Part shown: positions 1 through 10,650 of the stretch, in pieces
Numbering within the stretch: the stretch's first letter is position 1
Layout of the letters: the number at the start of each line of letters is the position of its first letter
Assembly (NCBI GenBank): GCA_028671895.1
Contig: JAPMAC010000231.1
Location: forward strand, 7,776,001 to 7,840,000
DNA length: 64,000 nt
Direction of reading: 5' to 3'
Origin: Oenanthe sinensis
Lineage: Eukaryota > Streptophyta > Magnoliopsida > Apiales > Apiaceae
The notes under the pieces: generated by a model
Databases searched by the model: none
The model's input: the letters and a program-made list of their open reading frames with translations, nothing else
Told to the model about the DNA's origin: nothing
Program-made: the position numbers and the translations under genes

Positions 1-992
1 TACGCTATGCTATCGGAGGAAATCACAAGCGTGCCTGTAAGTGCATTCAAATATGGACGGAAGATGTTCATAAATTCAACAACACTGGGGTCAAAGATTT
101 TATCGGCAAAGAGCTTTGAAAAGATGAATATAGTGGAGTTGTATGTGCTGAAGAGGAAAGTCATCTTTTGTGGGTATAAAAAAATGAGATACTGAGAGAT
201 TTGATAGAGAAGAAGATAATAGAGATCAGTTTCGAAGCATTTGAAAAGCCTCCGGTGGTCAAGTACTATAAAGCTACAAAACTTTATAACTTAACTTTGT
301 CAGATGAATGTCTGGATTCACGCTATGTAATGTTCATGCAATATGTAGAAGGGAGGCTCAGAAGCAAGAAGAATAGAACAGAAGAAGATCTGAAGGCTGC
401 TGAGTTGATCTACGCATTCAGGCTGAACAGAGCGATTAAAACATCAGGTAGATATCTAATGGAGACGACCAGATATTATCAAGACCCAGTGTATGTGAGA
501 AGAGATGATGACACAGAGGTACTCGAAACCATAAGAGATTCTGAACCTTGAATTCAGACAGAGCCAAATGGATAAAAATACTTCCTATTCAAGAAGAATG
601 GAGTGGATAAGAAGAAGGAGCTATCAAAACTGAGGAGACACAATTCTGAAATTATCCGAAAAGTCTTTTCAAGAGTGAAGAGATCCACTGTCAAATCAGA
701 CAAAAAGGCTTTGAGGATGATTGAAGATGTTCTGGTAGAGAAACTGGTAGAAGAGTCGATGCATGACACTGACCGAGTAAAGAGCTTTCCAAAGAGAATA
801 ACAGTGTTCGTGTTTTCAAAGAGACAATCTCTGGCCTTCGAGTCAATCTCCAAGACAAATTCAACGGAATTTCTCACTGAAGTTTTGAAGAAATTAGAAG
901 AACTATCTCTAGTCAACACTCTTGAAGTGGAAGCTAGAGATCTAGTGAAGGCAAGGTTAGAGCAGAAGGAAGAAGAGCTGAGAAAGCATTAA
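1..992 (+). pseudogene. E1 accessory ORF, C-terminal remnant
   Basis: Three open stretches on the + strand (7-195, 201-551, 603-992) follow one another in different frames or across stops. Only the first has an ATG, so they look like decayed pieces of one longer reading frame. The last piece is Lys/Glu-rich and probably helical (KKELSKLRRHNSEI to VKARLEQKEEELRKH), like the charged tail that ends the accessory ORF of E5. Its place immediately 5' of a polypurine tract and LTR matches the E5 accessory ORF. I cannot align the residues convincingly with E5, so homology rests mostly on position and composition. Function unknown. Confidence 0.55.
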
Positions 993-1225
993 TCTGAAAT
1001 AAGATCAAAGAACAAACAAGACTCAGTACAAAAAAGCAGAAGATCATAGATTTATTTGTTCAGGCTAGAGGAATAAACTTCTATTGTACTCAAAGATATC
1101 TGGAAATGTAAAATCTAATCCAGATGTAATTAATTTTATTTACTGTCTTTCTGCACTTTACTTTTTCTTATAAATATCAGTTGAGTTCTCCCCTTACAGG
1201 ATTTGCTTGTCGAAGTCTAACAACC

Positions 1226-1239
1226 AAATATGGGGAGAT
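1226..1239 (+). other. E1 polypurine tract
   Basis: The sequence AAATATGGGGAGAT directly abuts the LTR start TG at 1240. It matches the tract AAATAGGGGGAGAT next to the 3' LTR of E5. It would be the plus-strand priming site. Confidence 0.75.
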
Positions 1240-1784
1240 TGTAAAGCATAATGTAATGTAGTATGTACTAGTGATAATGATAACTCAACTAAGAAACAAA
1301 GACAAATAAATAATACTAATATGCAGCACAGGAATCCAGAAGGACATGTAAACAGGAATCATAGATACATCATTGCAGAGCATTCAAGATGAAAGACTTA
1401 CTGAATGTCAGCGAGAGAAGTTCATTAAAATGTTCAGGCCTCAGCAACAAATAAGAGTTCATAAGTTTTCAGACTAAAGACAATGTAATGATTTGTGTAT
1501 AAATGTCAAAGGGTTTCAGTGATCAGAAGCAATGGAACAGTCCAAAGTTAGTCAGCTGGAACAGAACATAAATTAAGGGAATTCAATTTAATATTAGTCG
1601 TTTGTGAACCAGACTAGTGCACTAAGCGTCAGCACAACAAGAAAAGAATTGTCTTGATTAATCAGAAGAAAATCAGCTGATCAAGCCAGAAGAGTGAAAA
1701 CCAAGTAGTAATTACTTCAAGCACTTCAAGAAATTGGTTAAGCCAAGTAATACTACATTTGGGGGTTCCTACACTTGAAACCAT

Positions 1785-2176
1785 GTATGAGGCGCAACAT
1801 ATCTTCCAAGGTACAAAGAAACAACTAGTCAAAGAATCTAAGTCATTTGTGGCGCCTACACAAGGTAACCCCTACTGTCGTCGTAACAAAAGATGACAAC
1901 AATAGTTTTCTAAGTACTTGGGCGCAAGAAAAGGGTTGGTGGCGCCGCTACATGGTAACCACAGTGCAAGGTGCAACAAAAGAGTAATAGGCGCAATTAA
2001 AACTTATGGGGATTTTTTCTAAGTATTTAGTGGCGCCTATACAAGGTATCCACTGTATAGGCTCAACTAATATTTAGATAGAGGCGCAACAGACATTACT
2101 GGTGCAACAAAAAAGTCAAGGTACAACAAACCATTTTGGTGGCGCCTACACACCATTTCCAATCTACAGGCGCAAC
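1785..2176 (+). repeat. GGCGCC / GGCGCAAC array in the E1 LTR
   Basis: The palindrome GGCGCC occurs at 1851, 1941, 2032 and 2141, spaced about 90, 91 and 109 bp. The first three are followed by a variant of ACAAGGTAACC. A second motif, GGCGCAA or GGCGCAAC, occurs at 1791, 1921, 1990, 2083 and 2169. This is a degenerate tandem repeat of about 90 bp. It lies in U3, upstream of the TATA-like sequence. Confidence 0.75.
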
Positions 2177-2225
2177 ATAGGACTTAATATATTGTTGGAA
2201 ATTAATTTCCAAAAAGCCTACAAAA

Positions 2226-2232
2226 TATATAT
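2226..2232 (+). promoter_or_regulatory. TATA-like sequence in the E1 LTR
   Basis: TATATAT lies 50 bp downstream of the last motif of the GGCGCC array, the position expected for an LTR promoter. Other AT-rich stretches in this LTR could serve equally well. Confidence 0.3.
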
Positions 2233-2555
2233 GGGTAAAATCAATATGGACAATAAGGAATTCATTCATCTTCAACACAAAGACATACAGACGAGAACTC
2301 CATTAAAGCTAAACATTAAACTCACCCAACTGTATTTCTGTTGTAACATTGATTGAACCTATTGAAGCTAATCATAATGATTAGAAGTGTACCACTCAGA
2401 GATTTAATAATATATCCTTATTTACTAGAATATTTGTGTTTCATTAACTTCCTTTTTCATATCTCAAGAACACAAATACTTAATCAGCAATTAAACAAAA
2501 AATATACCATATCATATTCAACCCTCCCCCTTCTATGATGATTTTGGACCTAACA

Positions 2556-3134
2556 ACTAGGGATTGGGTCTGTCAGTTGTCTATTTTTCTTTAAGTCAGC
2601 GACCCCAATATTTAAGTACAGTAATGATTTAGATTTCTGTCTATACTAATATTACAACTTGTACTTTATATCTTTTTGTTCTCTTTGTGTAATCTTTCAT
2701 TTTTACTTTCTTTTTTAATATCATATCTCTTTAAACTAGTATATTTAATTTATATTATGATTATTAGAGTGAATTTCAAAGAATAATATTATATGAGTGG
2801 GGAGAATTTTTATGTATTTCAACATTTGTAAAATTATGATTTTAATTGATTCTTGAATATTAATCTCTTTTTTTCTAATTTTTTAATTAAAGAAAGCAAA
2901 TCAAAAATTTTTAAGTATGATTTCATTTTAATTTTTTTTAGTCTTTGACTTAGTCCAGACGAACTCTAAATCTTGATTCCAACCTAGATGCTAGTATGCT
3001 TTTATCCTTCATATCTTGTTTCTTTTACTTGTTGAAACTATTAATAACTTGAACAATAACAATAATATGTTATTTGTGAATGTGTGTATTTCAGTACCGA
3101 TTTCCTCAGTGTGTGTTGTTATTCCCTAGAACAA
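2556..3134. other. AT-rich spacer between E1 and E2
   Basis: No open frame of note, no terminal repeat and no similarity to the flanking elements that I can see. It may be original host sequence caught between two insertions or a remnant of an older element. Confidence 0.5.
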
Positions 3135-3475
3135 TGTCAATATTTGTAGAAGGGGGGGGGGGGGTTGAATACAAATATTAAAACTTTTTGCTTGTTCTAA
3201 TATTTGTTCTTGATGTTTGAGAATTAGAGAGAATATGTTCAAACAAATTAAGACTGAAAAATAAACTGAACAAAGAGATTTAAAATTACTGATGGATTGG
3301 GTTTTCCATCAGTGTATATTTTTGCTCAATGTTCCTAGGTTAAAAGAAACCTAGCTGTGTTTTTACAAGATTGGAAAACAAATCAACTGTTCTTACAAAT
3401 ATGCTCTCAAGCTAGAACAGTTGATTAAGAAATATTGTCTAACTTGTCTGTCTTCTAATAATGTTGCTACACTTG

Positions 3476-3483
3476 TTTATATA
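3476..3483 (-). promoter_or_regulatory. TATA candidate in the E2 LTR
   Basis: The minus strand reads GGTATATAAAC here, a good plant TATA box. It is about 185 bp downstream, in element sense, of the motif array. Confidence 0.5.
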
Positions 3484-3669
3484 CCACAAGTGTACTTTTA
3501 CAATTCCTATTCTAGGATTGTTTCTACATACCTTCCTTTTACCTTTTTTTATTTTAGAATAAAGGTTTGAAAGACAACTTCTGATTGAGTCTTCACAGCC
3601 ACCCTAGACTGTCTTTCATAGGTGTTCTTTTGTCTTTCTGGATCTCTGACAGATTGCCTTTTTGTCACA

Positions 3670-4170
3670 GTCAATTGATAATTTGCTGTTAAGCATATCA
3701 ATTAACTCTTCCTTTATTCATCAACTGATAATGTTCTTCGATTGATCTTGATGTCCATCGATTGATAAGTATAGTTGCTTTATCGATTGATAAATGATAT
3801 CAATCGATGGGTCTCCACATCAGTTGATGGTCTTCAACTCTTGACTTGGTTTCTTCAATTGATCTTCTATCCGTTGATGCTTCAATATCAACTGATCATC
3901 CTTCACTTGTATAATTTTCCTGTCTTCAAATAATCACAATTTAACAGTCTAAGTTACACATCAGTTGATGACCTATATCAATTGACTCTAGTATCAATTG
4001 ATGAAAATATCAATTTATTTACACCTTATCAATTGAAAATAGACTAAGTACAACTATGCTACAATCCATATTATCAGTTGATTCAGATAAACATTTCAAC
4101 TGATAAATGGTTCCCTGATCAATTGATATTTATAAATTTTATATCAGTTGATCAGTTACAATTATTGGAA
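3670..4170 (-). repeat. ATCRATTGAT palindrome array in the E2 LTR
   Basis: More than 15 copies of a palindromic 10-mer occur in 500 bp, with variants ATCAATTGAT, ATCGATTGAT, ATCAATCGAT, ATCAGTTGAT and ATCAACTGAT. Spacing is irregular, roughly 15-50 bp. Many variants differ by CG versus TG or CA, which is what deamination of methylated CG would leave. The same motif recurs in the E2 spacer (7072-7430), in its pol linker (9255-9352) and in E6 (53290-53700). Confidence 0.8.
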
Positions 4171-4226
4171 ATTTCTATAATTCTAAGTTTTAGTATTATC
4201 ATCAAGTTACATGTAGATTCCCAACA

Positions 4227-4240
4227 ATCTCCCCCTATTT
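4227..4240 (-). other. E2 polypurine tract
   Basis: The minus strand reads AAATAGGGGGAGAT directly before the LTR start TGTTGGG. It is identical to the tract of E5. Confidence 0.8.
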
Positions 4241-4670
4241 GTGTCTGCGACATGAACAGGCATAAATCTACTTGATGATAATAAAAACCCTTAACAATAA
4301 TCATTCAAATAGAATCAAGAAATTTTCATAGCAGTTTTAGGAAATACCAGTTGATGATTATTCTTTGCAGACTGTTCTAGTGTCTTCAATTCTTCATGGT
4401 CTTCTATCTTCAATTACTTCTTCTTCTTCTTCTTTTCAACATTGCCACAGAAGGCAAAGAAACTTGAGTTTTAGAAGAAGTAAGGGAAGAAATAAATACC
4501 TGAACAAAAGGTGGATAGATCAATTCCACATTGTTATGAAGATTGATCCTGACCAAGTCTTTGAAGACCCTTTTGTTTTGGACACAGCAGTCCAAAGTCT
4601 CCATCTCTCTGGTTATTTCAATGTCCTTCACAAACTGGTTAATAAACAGCATAATGAATCTAGCATAATA

Positions 4671-6270
4671 TGAAGGGTTTCGAGCATGAAAACGCAGCGG
4701 AATTAACGTAAAAACAATAAAAAAAATCGAAACCCAATCGCAGGATCCATGTATAACGTTGGATGATTATGGTGAAGAAGTATGTACCTTAACAAAGCTT
4801 TCGTATGCTGTTTAATGGAGGTCCAGAAAGATGAATCACAGCAGTCCTTTGTTGCAAAGATTTGCTCTCTAAAGAAGTCCACACGAACGCCCGATCGTCC
4901 TACGATCACCAGAGTTGGTACTAGCCGAATTGTTTGCCTCTTGCCTCTCTCTCTCTATTTCTCTAGCCTCTCTTGATGTTGAGCAGCTAGGGTTTTTCTC
5001 TAAAAATAAAATTTGATTATTAAACCCTAATACTATACATCATTATGTATATATAGGGGAGAGAGAGATTTTGGGCCTAACCCTAATCCATGTGGTTTCC
5101 AAAACCCATTATGACTTTGGGTTATTATTATTATTAAATCTGAATTCTAATATAATTAATCAAGTCCCACTTAATTAATTCAATAATTAAATTCGAATAA
5201 TAATAATACTTATTAAATCCGAATTCTAATATAATTAATCAAGTCCCACTTAATTAATTCAATAATTAAATTCGAATAAACAATAATATATTTAAATTCA
5301 TAATTTAAATAAACCTCCGTTTTGACGTTATTTGTGTGTGACCCTTTAGGTTATTATTACGTTGGCAATAATTTTATTATCTAATAATAAAATTATAAAC
5401 AATGAGCGGCATCTAGTAATACATCATTGCTACCCAAGTAACAATAATAATTGGTGATTCAATTAAACCTTTCGTGAATAATGTTCCATGTAATATAATC
5501 CCTTTAACCTTATATTATAGATCAAACTCGAGGCATGTATAGTGTCATCCTCTTCAACGTTTAATCTCGGTTTCCTTGATCAATGAGTAGACTATTTAAA
5601 CAAATCAATATTTGAGCATGGCCATGCATTTCATAGTCTCACTCAATCAAGAGGCTAATAATATCACTCCTAGAATTTGAGGGTTAAATCCTATATCTAT
5701 CATTCATATTCCTCATACGATTCATAGCATACCCAATGTACACCTTTATCATTACCCGGTTAAAGGTAACTTTGAGTGTAATCAAAGTATATTAATTCTC
5801 GTATAGAAATATAATGATTTCAAGTCAGAGGATCATTACATCATTATCATAGTGAGATTTCTTATGACACTTATTAACATGTAGAATCTCACGGCGGGTC
5901 TTTCCAGTGTCATGTATTGATACATACACTTATGTTCTTGACTTTAGTATCACCATAACTATGACCAATGAGATGTGGTCATCTATCAACAAACATACTA
6001 GTCTTATTGCATTATTACCGTCCTGAAATAATAATACTTGACTAGGGAATTTTAGGAATAAAATACTATTCATATAATCTCATTTTTAAGTCACATACTT
6101 AAAGATATATATTACGTATTAATATTCCAAGGACATTTATTATTCTTTCAATTTATGACGCAGTAAATAAAGACATAATAAATATTAATTAAATAATCAC
6201 ATAAAACATAATCCTTAATTGTTTTCAATAAAACATTAAAAGTATTGTCTCTAGGACACCAATACTAACA
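4671..6270 (-). mobile_element. S1: solo LTR, Ty1/copia type, 1,600 bp
   Basis: The + strand runs TGAAGGGTTTCG...CCAATACTAACA. On the minus strand it opens TGTTAGTATTGGTGTCC, typical of a copia LTR. It is flanked by a perfect 5 bp duplication TAATA (4666-4670 and 6271-6275). There is no internal domain, so it arose by LTR-LTR recombination. It interrupts the E2 accessory ORF. The piece at 51344-52140 is a second, truncated member of the family. A minus-strand TATA could lie at 5038-5053 (TATATACATAATG). Confidence 0.9.
5136..5280. repeat. 79 bp tandem duplication inside S1
   Basis: The block starting AAATCTGAATTCTAATATAA at 5136 is repeated almost exactly at 5215, a period of 79 bp. The equivalent part of the second family member is missing, so I cannot tell whether the duplication is a family trait. 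Confidence 0.85.
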
Positions 6271-6880
6271 TAATATATATGATTTGATCTATTAGCCTTA
6301 TTACCCAATTTTGCTGCAATTTCATTTAGTATGATGGAAGATAGATTGAAAAATTTATCAAACAAAATACTATATGCTACCTCCTGCATACTAGTTGTTA
6401 TTGCATCAAAATTGCTAATTTTACCACTAAAACATTTAATTATGACATCAAAGAAATAAGACCATTATTTCCTAACATGTTTTCTAACTACATGACCTAG
6501 TCCTATTTCTGGTTCAACATAGTTAACAGATTTTAGCATTAACCTAATTTCTTTATCTGTTGGGCTTTTATCAGTATTATTAGCAGGTAATTCTAAGAAT
6601 TCATTAATAACAACATTAGTAACAGTGTACTTATCTCCTTTACAAGTGAATGTAATTGCAGAGTTGTCACTTGTGATTTCAGCACTTGCACGAAATTCTT
6701 CCACCAACTTGCAGACGTCTTTGGAGCATCTTTGAGTGCCTTCTTTACCTTGCAACTTTCCAGAAATTTCATCAGAGGATGGAACTCCTGGGGTGCCTCT
6801 TCCACTATTGTACATGCTACAAAATTTGTAAGTTCGTAGATGTAACCACTCTGTGAAACTTTCTTTGATGAAGAGGTCAT

Positions 6881-7478
6881 TGCTTTGACTTTTGGCTAGA
6901 AATCACTTACTTGACAAGGATTAAGCATTTGAGAGAGATTGAAAATTGAGAGATTAGTGACTAAGTTCGCAGATTGAGAGAGAGAAAGAGAGAGACAGAG
7001 AGAAATTAGTAAACAAAATGCAAGTAAGAGTAAAGAAAAATTTTAATCTCACTATTTATATTTACTAATTTCTCAATCGATTTCTTTCTTAAAATAGAAC
7101 TTAATTGACCGTTGAAAAAAAATGAATAAGTGAATTACTTATTTTGGCAATCGACTGTTATACATACAGGACTGTATGTATTTATCAATTGATAAGACAA
7201 GTAATCAACGACTAGATTTTGTACAGGTCGATTGATGACATGGACCCTAAAACTTCCATGCCATCGATTGATAACTAATTTATCCATCGACCATTAGTAC
7301 TATCCATCGATAGACAAATACATCATCGATTGATGTAGTTATCAGTCAGCAGATCAATATATCCATTGATATGTAAAATGCTTATCAATTGATTAATGAA
7401 AAATCAACAGATTAGCATTATCAACGGCTACCTACTAGAACTTAAAACAACTAACTAACTTATCAGACATTTCAAATG
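6881..7478 (-). promoter_or_regulatory. E2 pol-to-accessory-ORF spacer with motif array, TATA and leader
   Basis: Reading on the minus strand from the pol stop: about 14 ATCAATTGAT/ATCGATTGAT-like motifs (7430-7072), a TATA box TATAAATA (7060-7053), a CT-rich leader (about 7010-6960) and an ATG in good context at 6880. This is what an internal promoter for the accessory ORF would look like. The motif is the one found in the LTR of the same element. Activity is inferred from layout only. Confidence 0.55.
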
Positions 7479-10400
7479 TTAATTAAAATTAAGCATACCT
7501 AAATCACAGACCAATCTATTAAAGGTAGATTCATCTAATGGTTTGGTAAAAATGTCTGCAAGTTGTCTTTTACTAGGGACAAAATGTAATTCAACAGTAC
7601 CATTCATTACATGTTCCCTAATGAAGTGATACCTTATGTCAATGTGCTTGGTTCTGGAATGTTGCACATGATTTTCTGTTATTGCAATGACACTTGTATT
7701 ATCACAGAAAATAGGAATCTTGTTCAAGTTGAACAATAGTCAAGTAGTTGATTCCTCATCCATAATATTTGTGCACAGAAACTTCCAGCTGCAATGTATT
7801 CAGCCTCTGCAGTAGATGTAGACACTGAATTCTGCTTCTTGCTAAACCATGAAACAATCTTATTTCCTAGAAATTGACAGGAGCCTGTTGTACTTTTTCT
7901 GTCAATTCTGCAACCTGCATAGTCTGCATCTGAATAACCAATTAGATCAAATCCAAAATCTCTAGGATACCAAATTCCAAGATTTGGAGTTCCTTTGAGA
8001 TATCTGAATATTCTTTTTATTGCAATCAAATGAGATTCTCTAGGATCAGCCTGAAACCTAGCACAAAGACATGTAGCAAACATTATGTCTGGCCTACTTG
8101 CAGTTAAATAAAGTAATGAGCCAACCATGCCTCTATAATTTGAAATGTCCACTATAGCTTCCTTAGTGTTCAATTCAAGTTTAGTTGTAGTGGCCATGGG
8201 AGTTTTTGCAGAAGAACATTCATTTAAATCAAATCTCTTTAATAAATCAAAAATATATTTGGTTTGATTTATGAAAATACCATTTTTGACTTGTTTGACT
8301 TGCAAACCAAGAAAATAGGAAAGTTCTCCCATCAAGCTCGTTTCATATTTACTCTGCATCAACTTAGCAAACTTTTGACAAAGTTTTTCATTAGTTGAGC
8401 CAAAAATAATGTCATCTACATAGATTTGAACAAGAATCATAGAGCCATTTACAGTTCTATGAAAGAGAGTGTTATCAAAAGTACCTCTTGTGAAGTGATT
8501 CTTAATCAAGAATTTAGACAAAGTGTCATACCAGGTTCTAGGTGCTTGTTTCAATCCATAAAGTGCCTTGAGAAGATAGTATACAAATCCAGGATGAACA
8601 GGATCAATAAAACCAGGAGGTTGTTCTACATATACTTCTTCTTCTAGTTCTCCATTGAGAAAAGCACTTTTCACATCCATCTGATATACCTTGAAATTAG
8701 CATGAGCAGCATATGCTAGAAAGATTCTGAATGCTTCCAATCTTGCAACTGGTGCAAATGTTTCATTAAAATCTATGCCTTCTTCTTGTGAATAGCCCTT
8801 TGCCACTAATCTTGCTTTATTTCTTGTCACTATACCTGATTCATCCATTTTGTTTCTGAACACCCATTTTGTTCCAATGATAGACTTGTTCTTTGGTTTG
8901 GGCACCAGCTTCCATACCTTGTTTCTTTCAAACTGATTCAACTCTTCTTGCATAGCAATTATCCAATCAGAATCATTCAAGGCTTCTTCAATCCTTTTTG
9001 GTTCTTCTTGAGACAGGAAGCTACTATACAAGCATTCATTTTGAGTTACACTTCTAGTTTTGACACCATCATTTGCATCTCCAATAATTAATTCAAAGGG
9101 ATGGCTTTTTGTCCATTTCCTTTGAGATTGTAAATTTGTCCTTGAAGATGATGCTTCATGATCATTGAAAGTGTTATGATCATTGTGATGTGATTGACTA
9201 TTTGAGAACCCTCCCCCTGAGATGGACACTCTACTTGAAGATTGTTGAGCAGAGTTGATATCCATCGAATGATTATCAATTGATGTATTTATCAGTCGAT
9301 TGATGATTGTCAACTGATAAGTTATCTGTTGATGCATTGACATCAATTGATGGGAGGATTCTAGGTACTTGAATTCTTGAGATTTCCACATCATCATCAC
9401 TATCTTCAATATTGCTTGTTGATTCATTTTCAAAATGCAACAGATCATGGAATCCTTCATCAACCAACCCTTGAATTTTCTTGTCATCAAAGACTACATG
9501 CATAGATTCCATAACAATGTGTAATCAAAGATTGTAGACTCTGTATGCTTTGGTTGTTATTCCATATCCAACAAATATAGCTTCATTAGCCTTGGCTTCA
9601 AATTTTCCTAGATTTTCACCTTGATTTCTCAGTACAAAGCATTTGCATCCAAAGACATGAAGAAAATTTAATGTTGGCTTCTTGTCCTTCTTCATCAACT
9701 GATATGGAGTTTTACCTTGAATTTGATTGACCATGGAGATATTCTGAATGTAGCAAGTAGTATTAATTGCTTCTGCCCAGAAGTATGTAGGAAGTTTTGC
9801 TTCTTCTAACATAGTTCTAGCAGCTTCAATCAAGATCCTATTTTTTCTTTCAACTACTCCATTTTGCTGTGGCGTCCTTGGTGCAGAGAAATGATGAGTG
9901 ATACCTTTTTCTTCACAGAATTCTTTCATGGTTAAATTCTTGAATTCAGTACCATTATCACTTCTAAGTTTCTTGAACTTCCATTCAGTGCCATTGTCAA
10001 CATTCTTCACATGATTGATAATTAATTTGCTTGCCTCATCCTTAGAGTGTAAGAAATATACCCATGAAAATCTTGTGAAGTCATCCACAATTACTAAGGC
10101 ATATTTCTTTTTGGCAATTGACATGATGTTGACTGGACCAAATAAATCCATGTGCAATAATTCCAGAGGCTTATCAATTGATGATTCAGACTTTGACTTG
10201 AATGATGCTTTTCTTTATTTTCCCTTTTGACAGGCATCACATAGTCCGTCCTTGGTGAATTCCATCTGTGGAATGCCTCTAACCATATTCTTTCTGACCA
10301 ATAGATTCATGGCCTTGAAATTCAAATGGGCTAGTTTCTTGTGCCAAATCCAACTTTCATCTGTATTGGCTTTACTAAGTAGGCATGTCATAGAATTTGT

Positions 10401-10628
10401 CTTTACAGAGTGAAAATCAGCCACATAGACATTTCCTTTTCTTTCTCCAGTTAAGAGAATTTCACCAGTTTCTTTGTTGGCTATAATGCATGATTCAGTT
10501 GTAAACCATACACCATTTCCATTATCACACAGTTGACTAATACTTAGCATATTGTGCTTTAGTCCATCAACTAGTGCTACAGGTTCAACGTTCTAGCAGA
10601 TAACATTTTCAATGATAACATTTTCAAT
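7479..10628 (-). pseudogene. pol: E2 pol remnant (pre-integrase, integrase, RT, RNase H)
   Basis: Reading on the minus strand: GAG-pre-integrase region (10550-10215, WIWHKKLAHLNF, CDAC), integrase core (10157-9525) with D in HMDLFGP, D in RSDNGTEF and E in GVVERKN, a linker, reverse transcriptase with YVDD (about 8410), and RNase H ending ADIFTKPLDESTF. Damage: in-frame stops after CQKGK (about 10215) and after RVYNL (about 9525), a frameshift near 9280-9290 in the linker, and a one-base loss near 7730. The protease and gag are missing because the sequence stops at the E3 junction. Closest relative in the window is E5 pol. Confidence 0.9.
9255..9352 (-). repeat. ATCRATTGAT motif cluster inside the E2 pol linker
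   Basis: Between integrase and RT the coding sequence contains ATCAATTGAT-type motifs that read out as repeated S-[IVTM]-D units (SIDV, STDN, SVDN, STDK, SIDN, SMDI). The same DNA motif fills the LTR and spacer of this element. The E5 linker instead holds SGGxS repeats. Confidence 0.7.
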
Positions 10629-10650
10629 GATAACATGCTTTAGTCATGTT
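10585..10650. other. Junction of E2 pol and E3 gag with filler-like repeats
   Basis: E2 pol (minus) can be followed to about 10610-10628 and E3 gag (plus) from about 10640. In between, AACATTTTCAATGAT occurs twice in tandem and a third partial copy follows. No LTR terminus or primer site of E3 is present. The structure suits an illegitimate end-joining event with short templated filler, associated with a large deletion. Confidence 0.6.

Larger units (their letters stand above)
1..2555 (+). mobile_element. E1: 3' part of a SIRE-like Ty1/copia element
   Basis: The end of an accessory ORF (1-992) is followed by a purine-rich tract at 1226-1239 and an LTR at 1240-2555. The LTR begins TGTAAAGCAT and ends with GGACCTAACA, the same terminus as the LTRs of E5. 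The order of accessory ORF, polypurine tract and LTR is the same as in E5. The U3 flank shares a GAACCAGAC...AAGYGTCAG block with E5, so the two are related families. The 5' part lies outside the window. The bases after the LTR (ACTAG, 2556-2560) would be the target-site duplication, but the partner copy is not visible. Confidence 0.8.
1240..2555 (+). repeat. E1 3' LTR, 1,316 bp
   Basis: It starts TGTAAAGC next to the polypurine tract and ends ...CCTAACA. A C-rich stretch (ACCCTCCCCC) lies about 25 bp before the end, as in the E5 LTR. Length is close to the 1,322 bp LTR of E5. The U3 holds a GGCGCC-based array (1785-2176) and a TATATAT at 2226-2232. The short open frames inside it are not considered genes. 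Confidence 0.8.
3135..4226 (-). repeat. E2 3' LTR, 1,092 bp
   Basis: On the minus strand it begins TGTTGGGAATCTACATG next to the polypurine tract and ends ...CTACAAATATTGACA. Near its end it carries a run of 13 C on the minus strand (13 G at 3152-3164), the counterpart of the C-run near the end of the E1 and E5 LTRs. The body is packed with ATCAATTGAT-like motifs (3670-4170). A TATA candidate on the minus strand lies at 3476-3483. Confidence 0.8.
4365..6880 (-). pseudogene. E2 accessory ORF, split by solo LTR S1
   Basis: The minus-strand ATG at 6880 follows a TATA box and a CT-rich leader. The N-terminal part (6880-6465, two frames with a frameshift near 6700) contains HPLMKFLESCK and a block ITFTCKGDKYTVTNVVINEF then LELP. 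These align with HPLMKFMSDC and LELP in E6, and with SFTISGVKYEISLRKFNELL then GLP in E5. After the S1 insertion the frame resumes at about 4665-4410 with QNKRVFKDLVRINLH, which matches QSKRVFKDLFKINLH in E6. No membrane segment or signal peptide is visible. It occupies the envelope position of SIRE-type elements but looks like a soluble, gag- or transposon-type protein. Function unknown. Confidence 0.65.
3135..10628 (-). mobile_element. E2: decayed SIRE-like Ty1/copia element, 5' half missing
   Basis: On the minus strand, from high to low coordinate: partial pol (10628-7479), promoter-like spacer (7478-6881), accessory ORF (6880 to about 4365, split by solo LTR S1), polypurine tract (4240-4227) and LTR (4226-3135). 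The pol protein is close to that of E5 in the same motif order (YVDD, ADIFTKPLDESTF), so both belong to the SIRE-like group. Gag, primer site and 5' LTR are absent because the element ends at a junction with E3 near 10628. Several frameshifts and stops show it is old. Confidence 0.85.

Noticed and set aside
4365..4673. Plus-strand frame of 102 codons
   Set aside because: It is opposite the E2 accessory ORF, whose minus-strand reading is supported by homology to E6.
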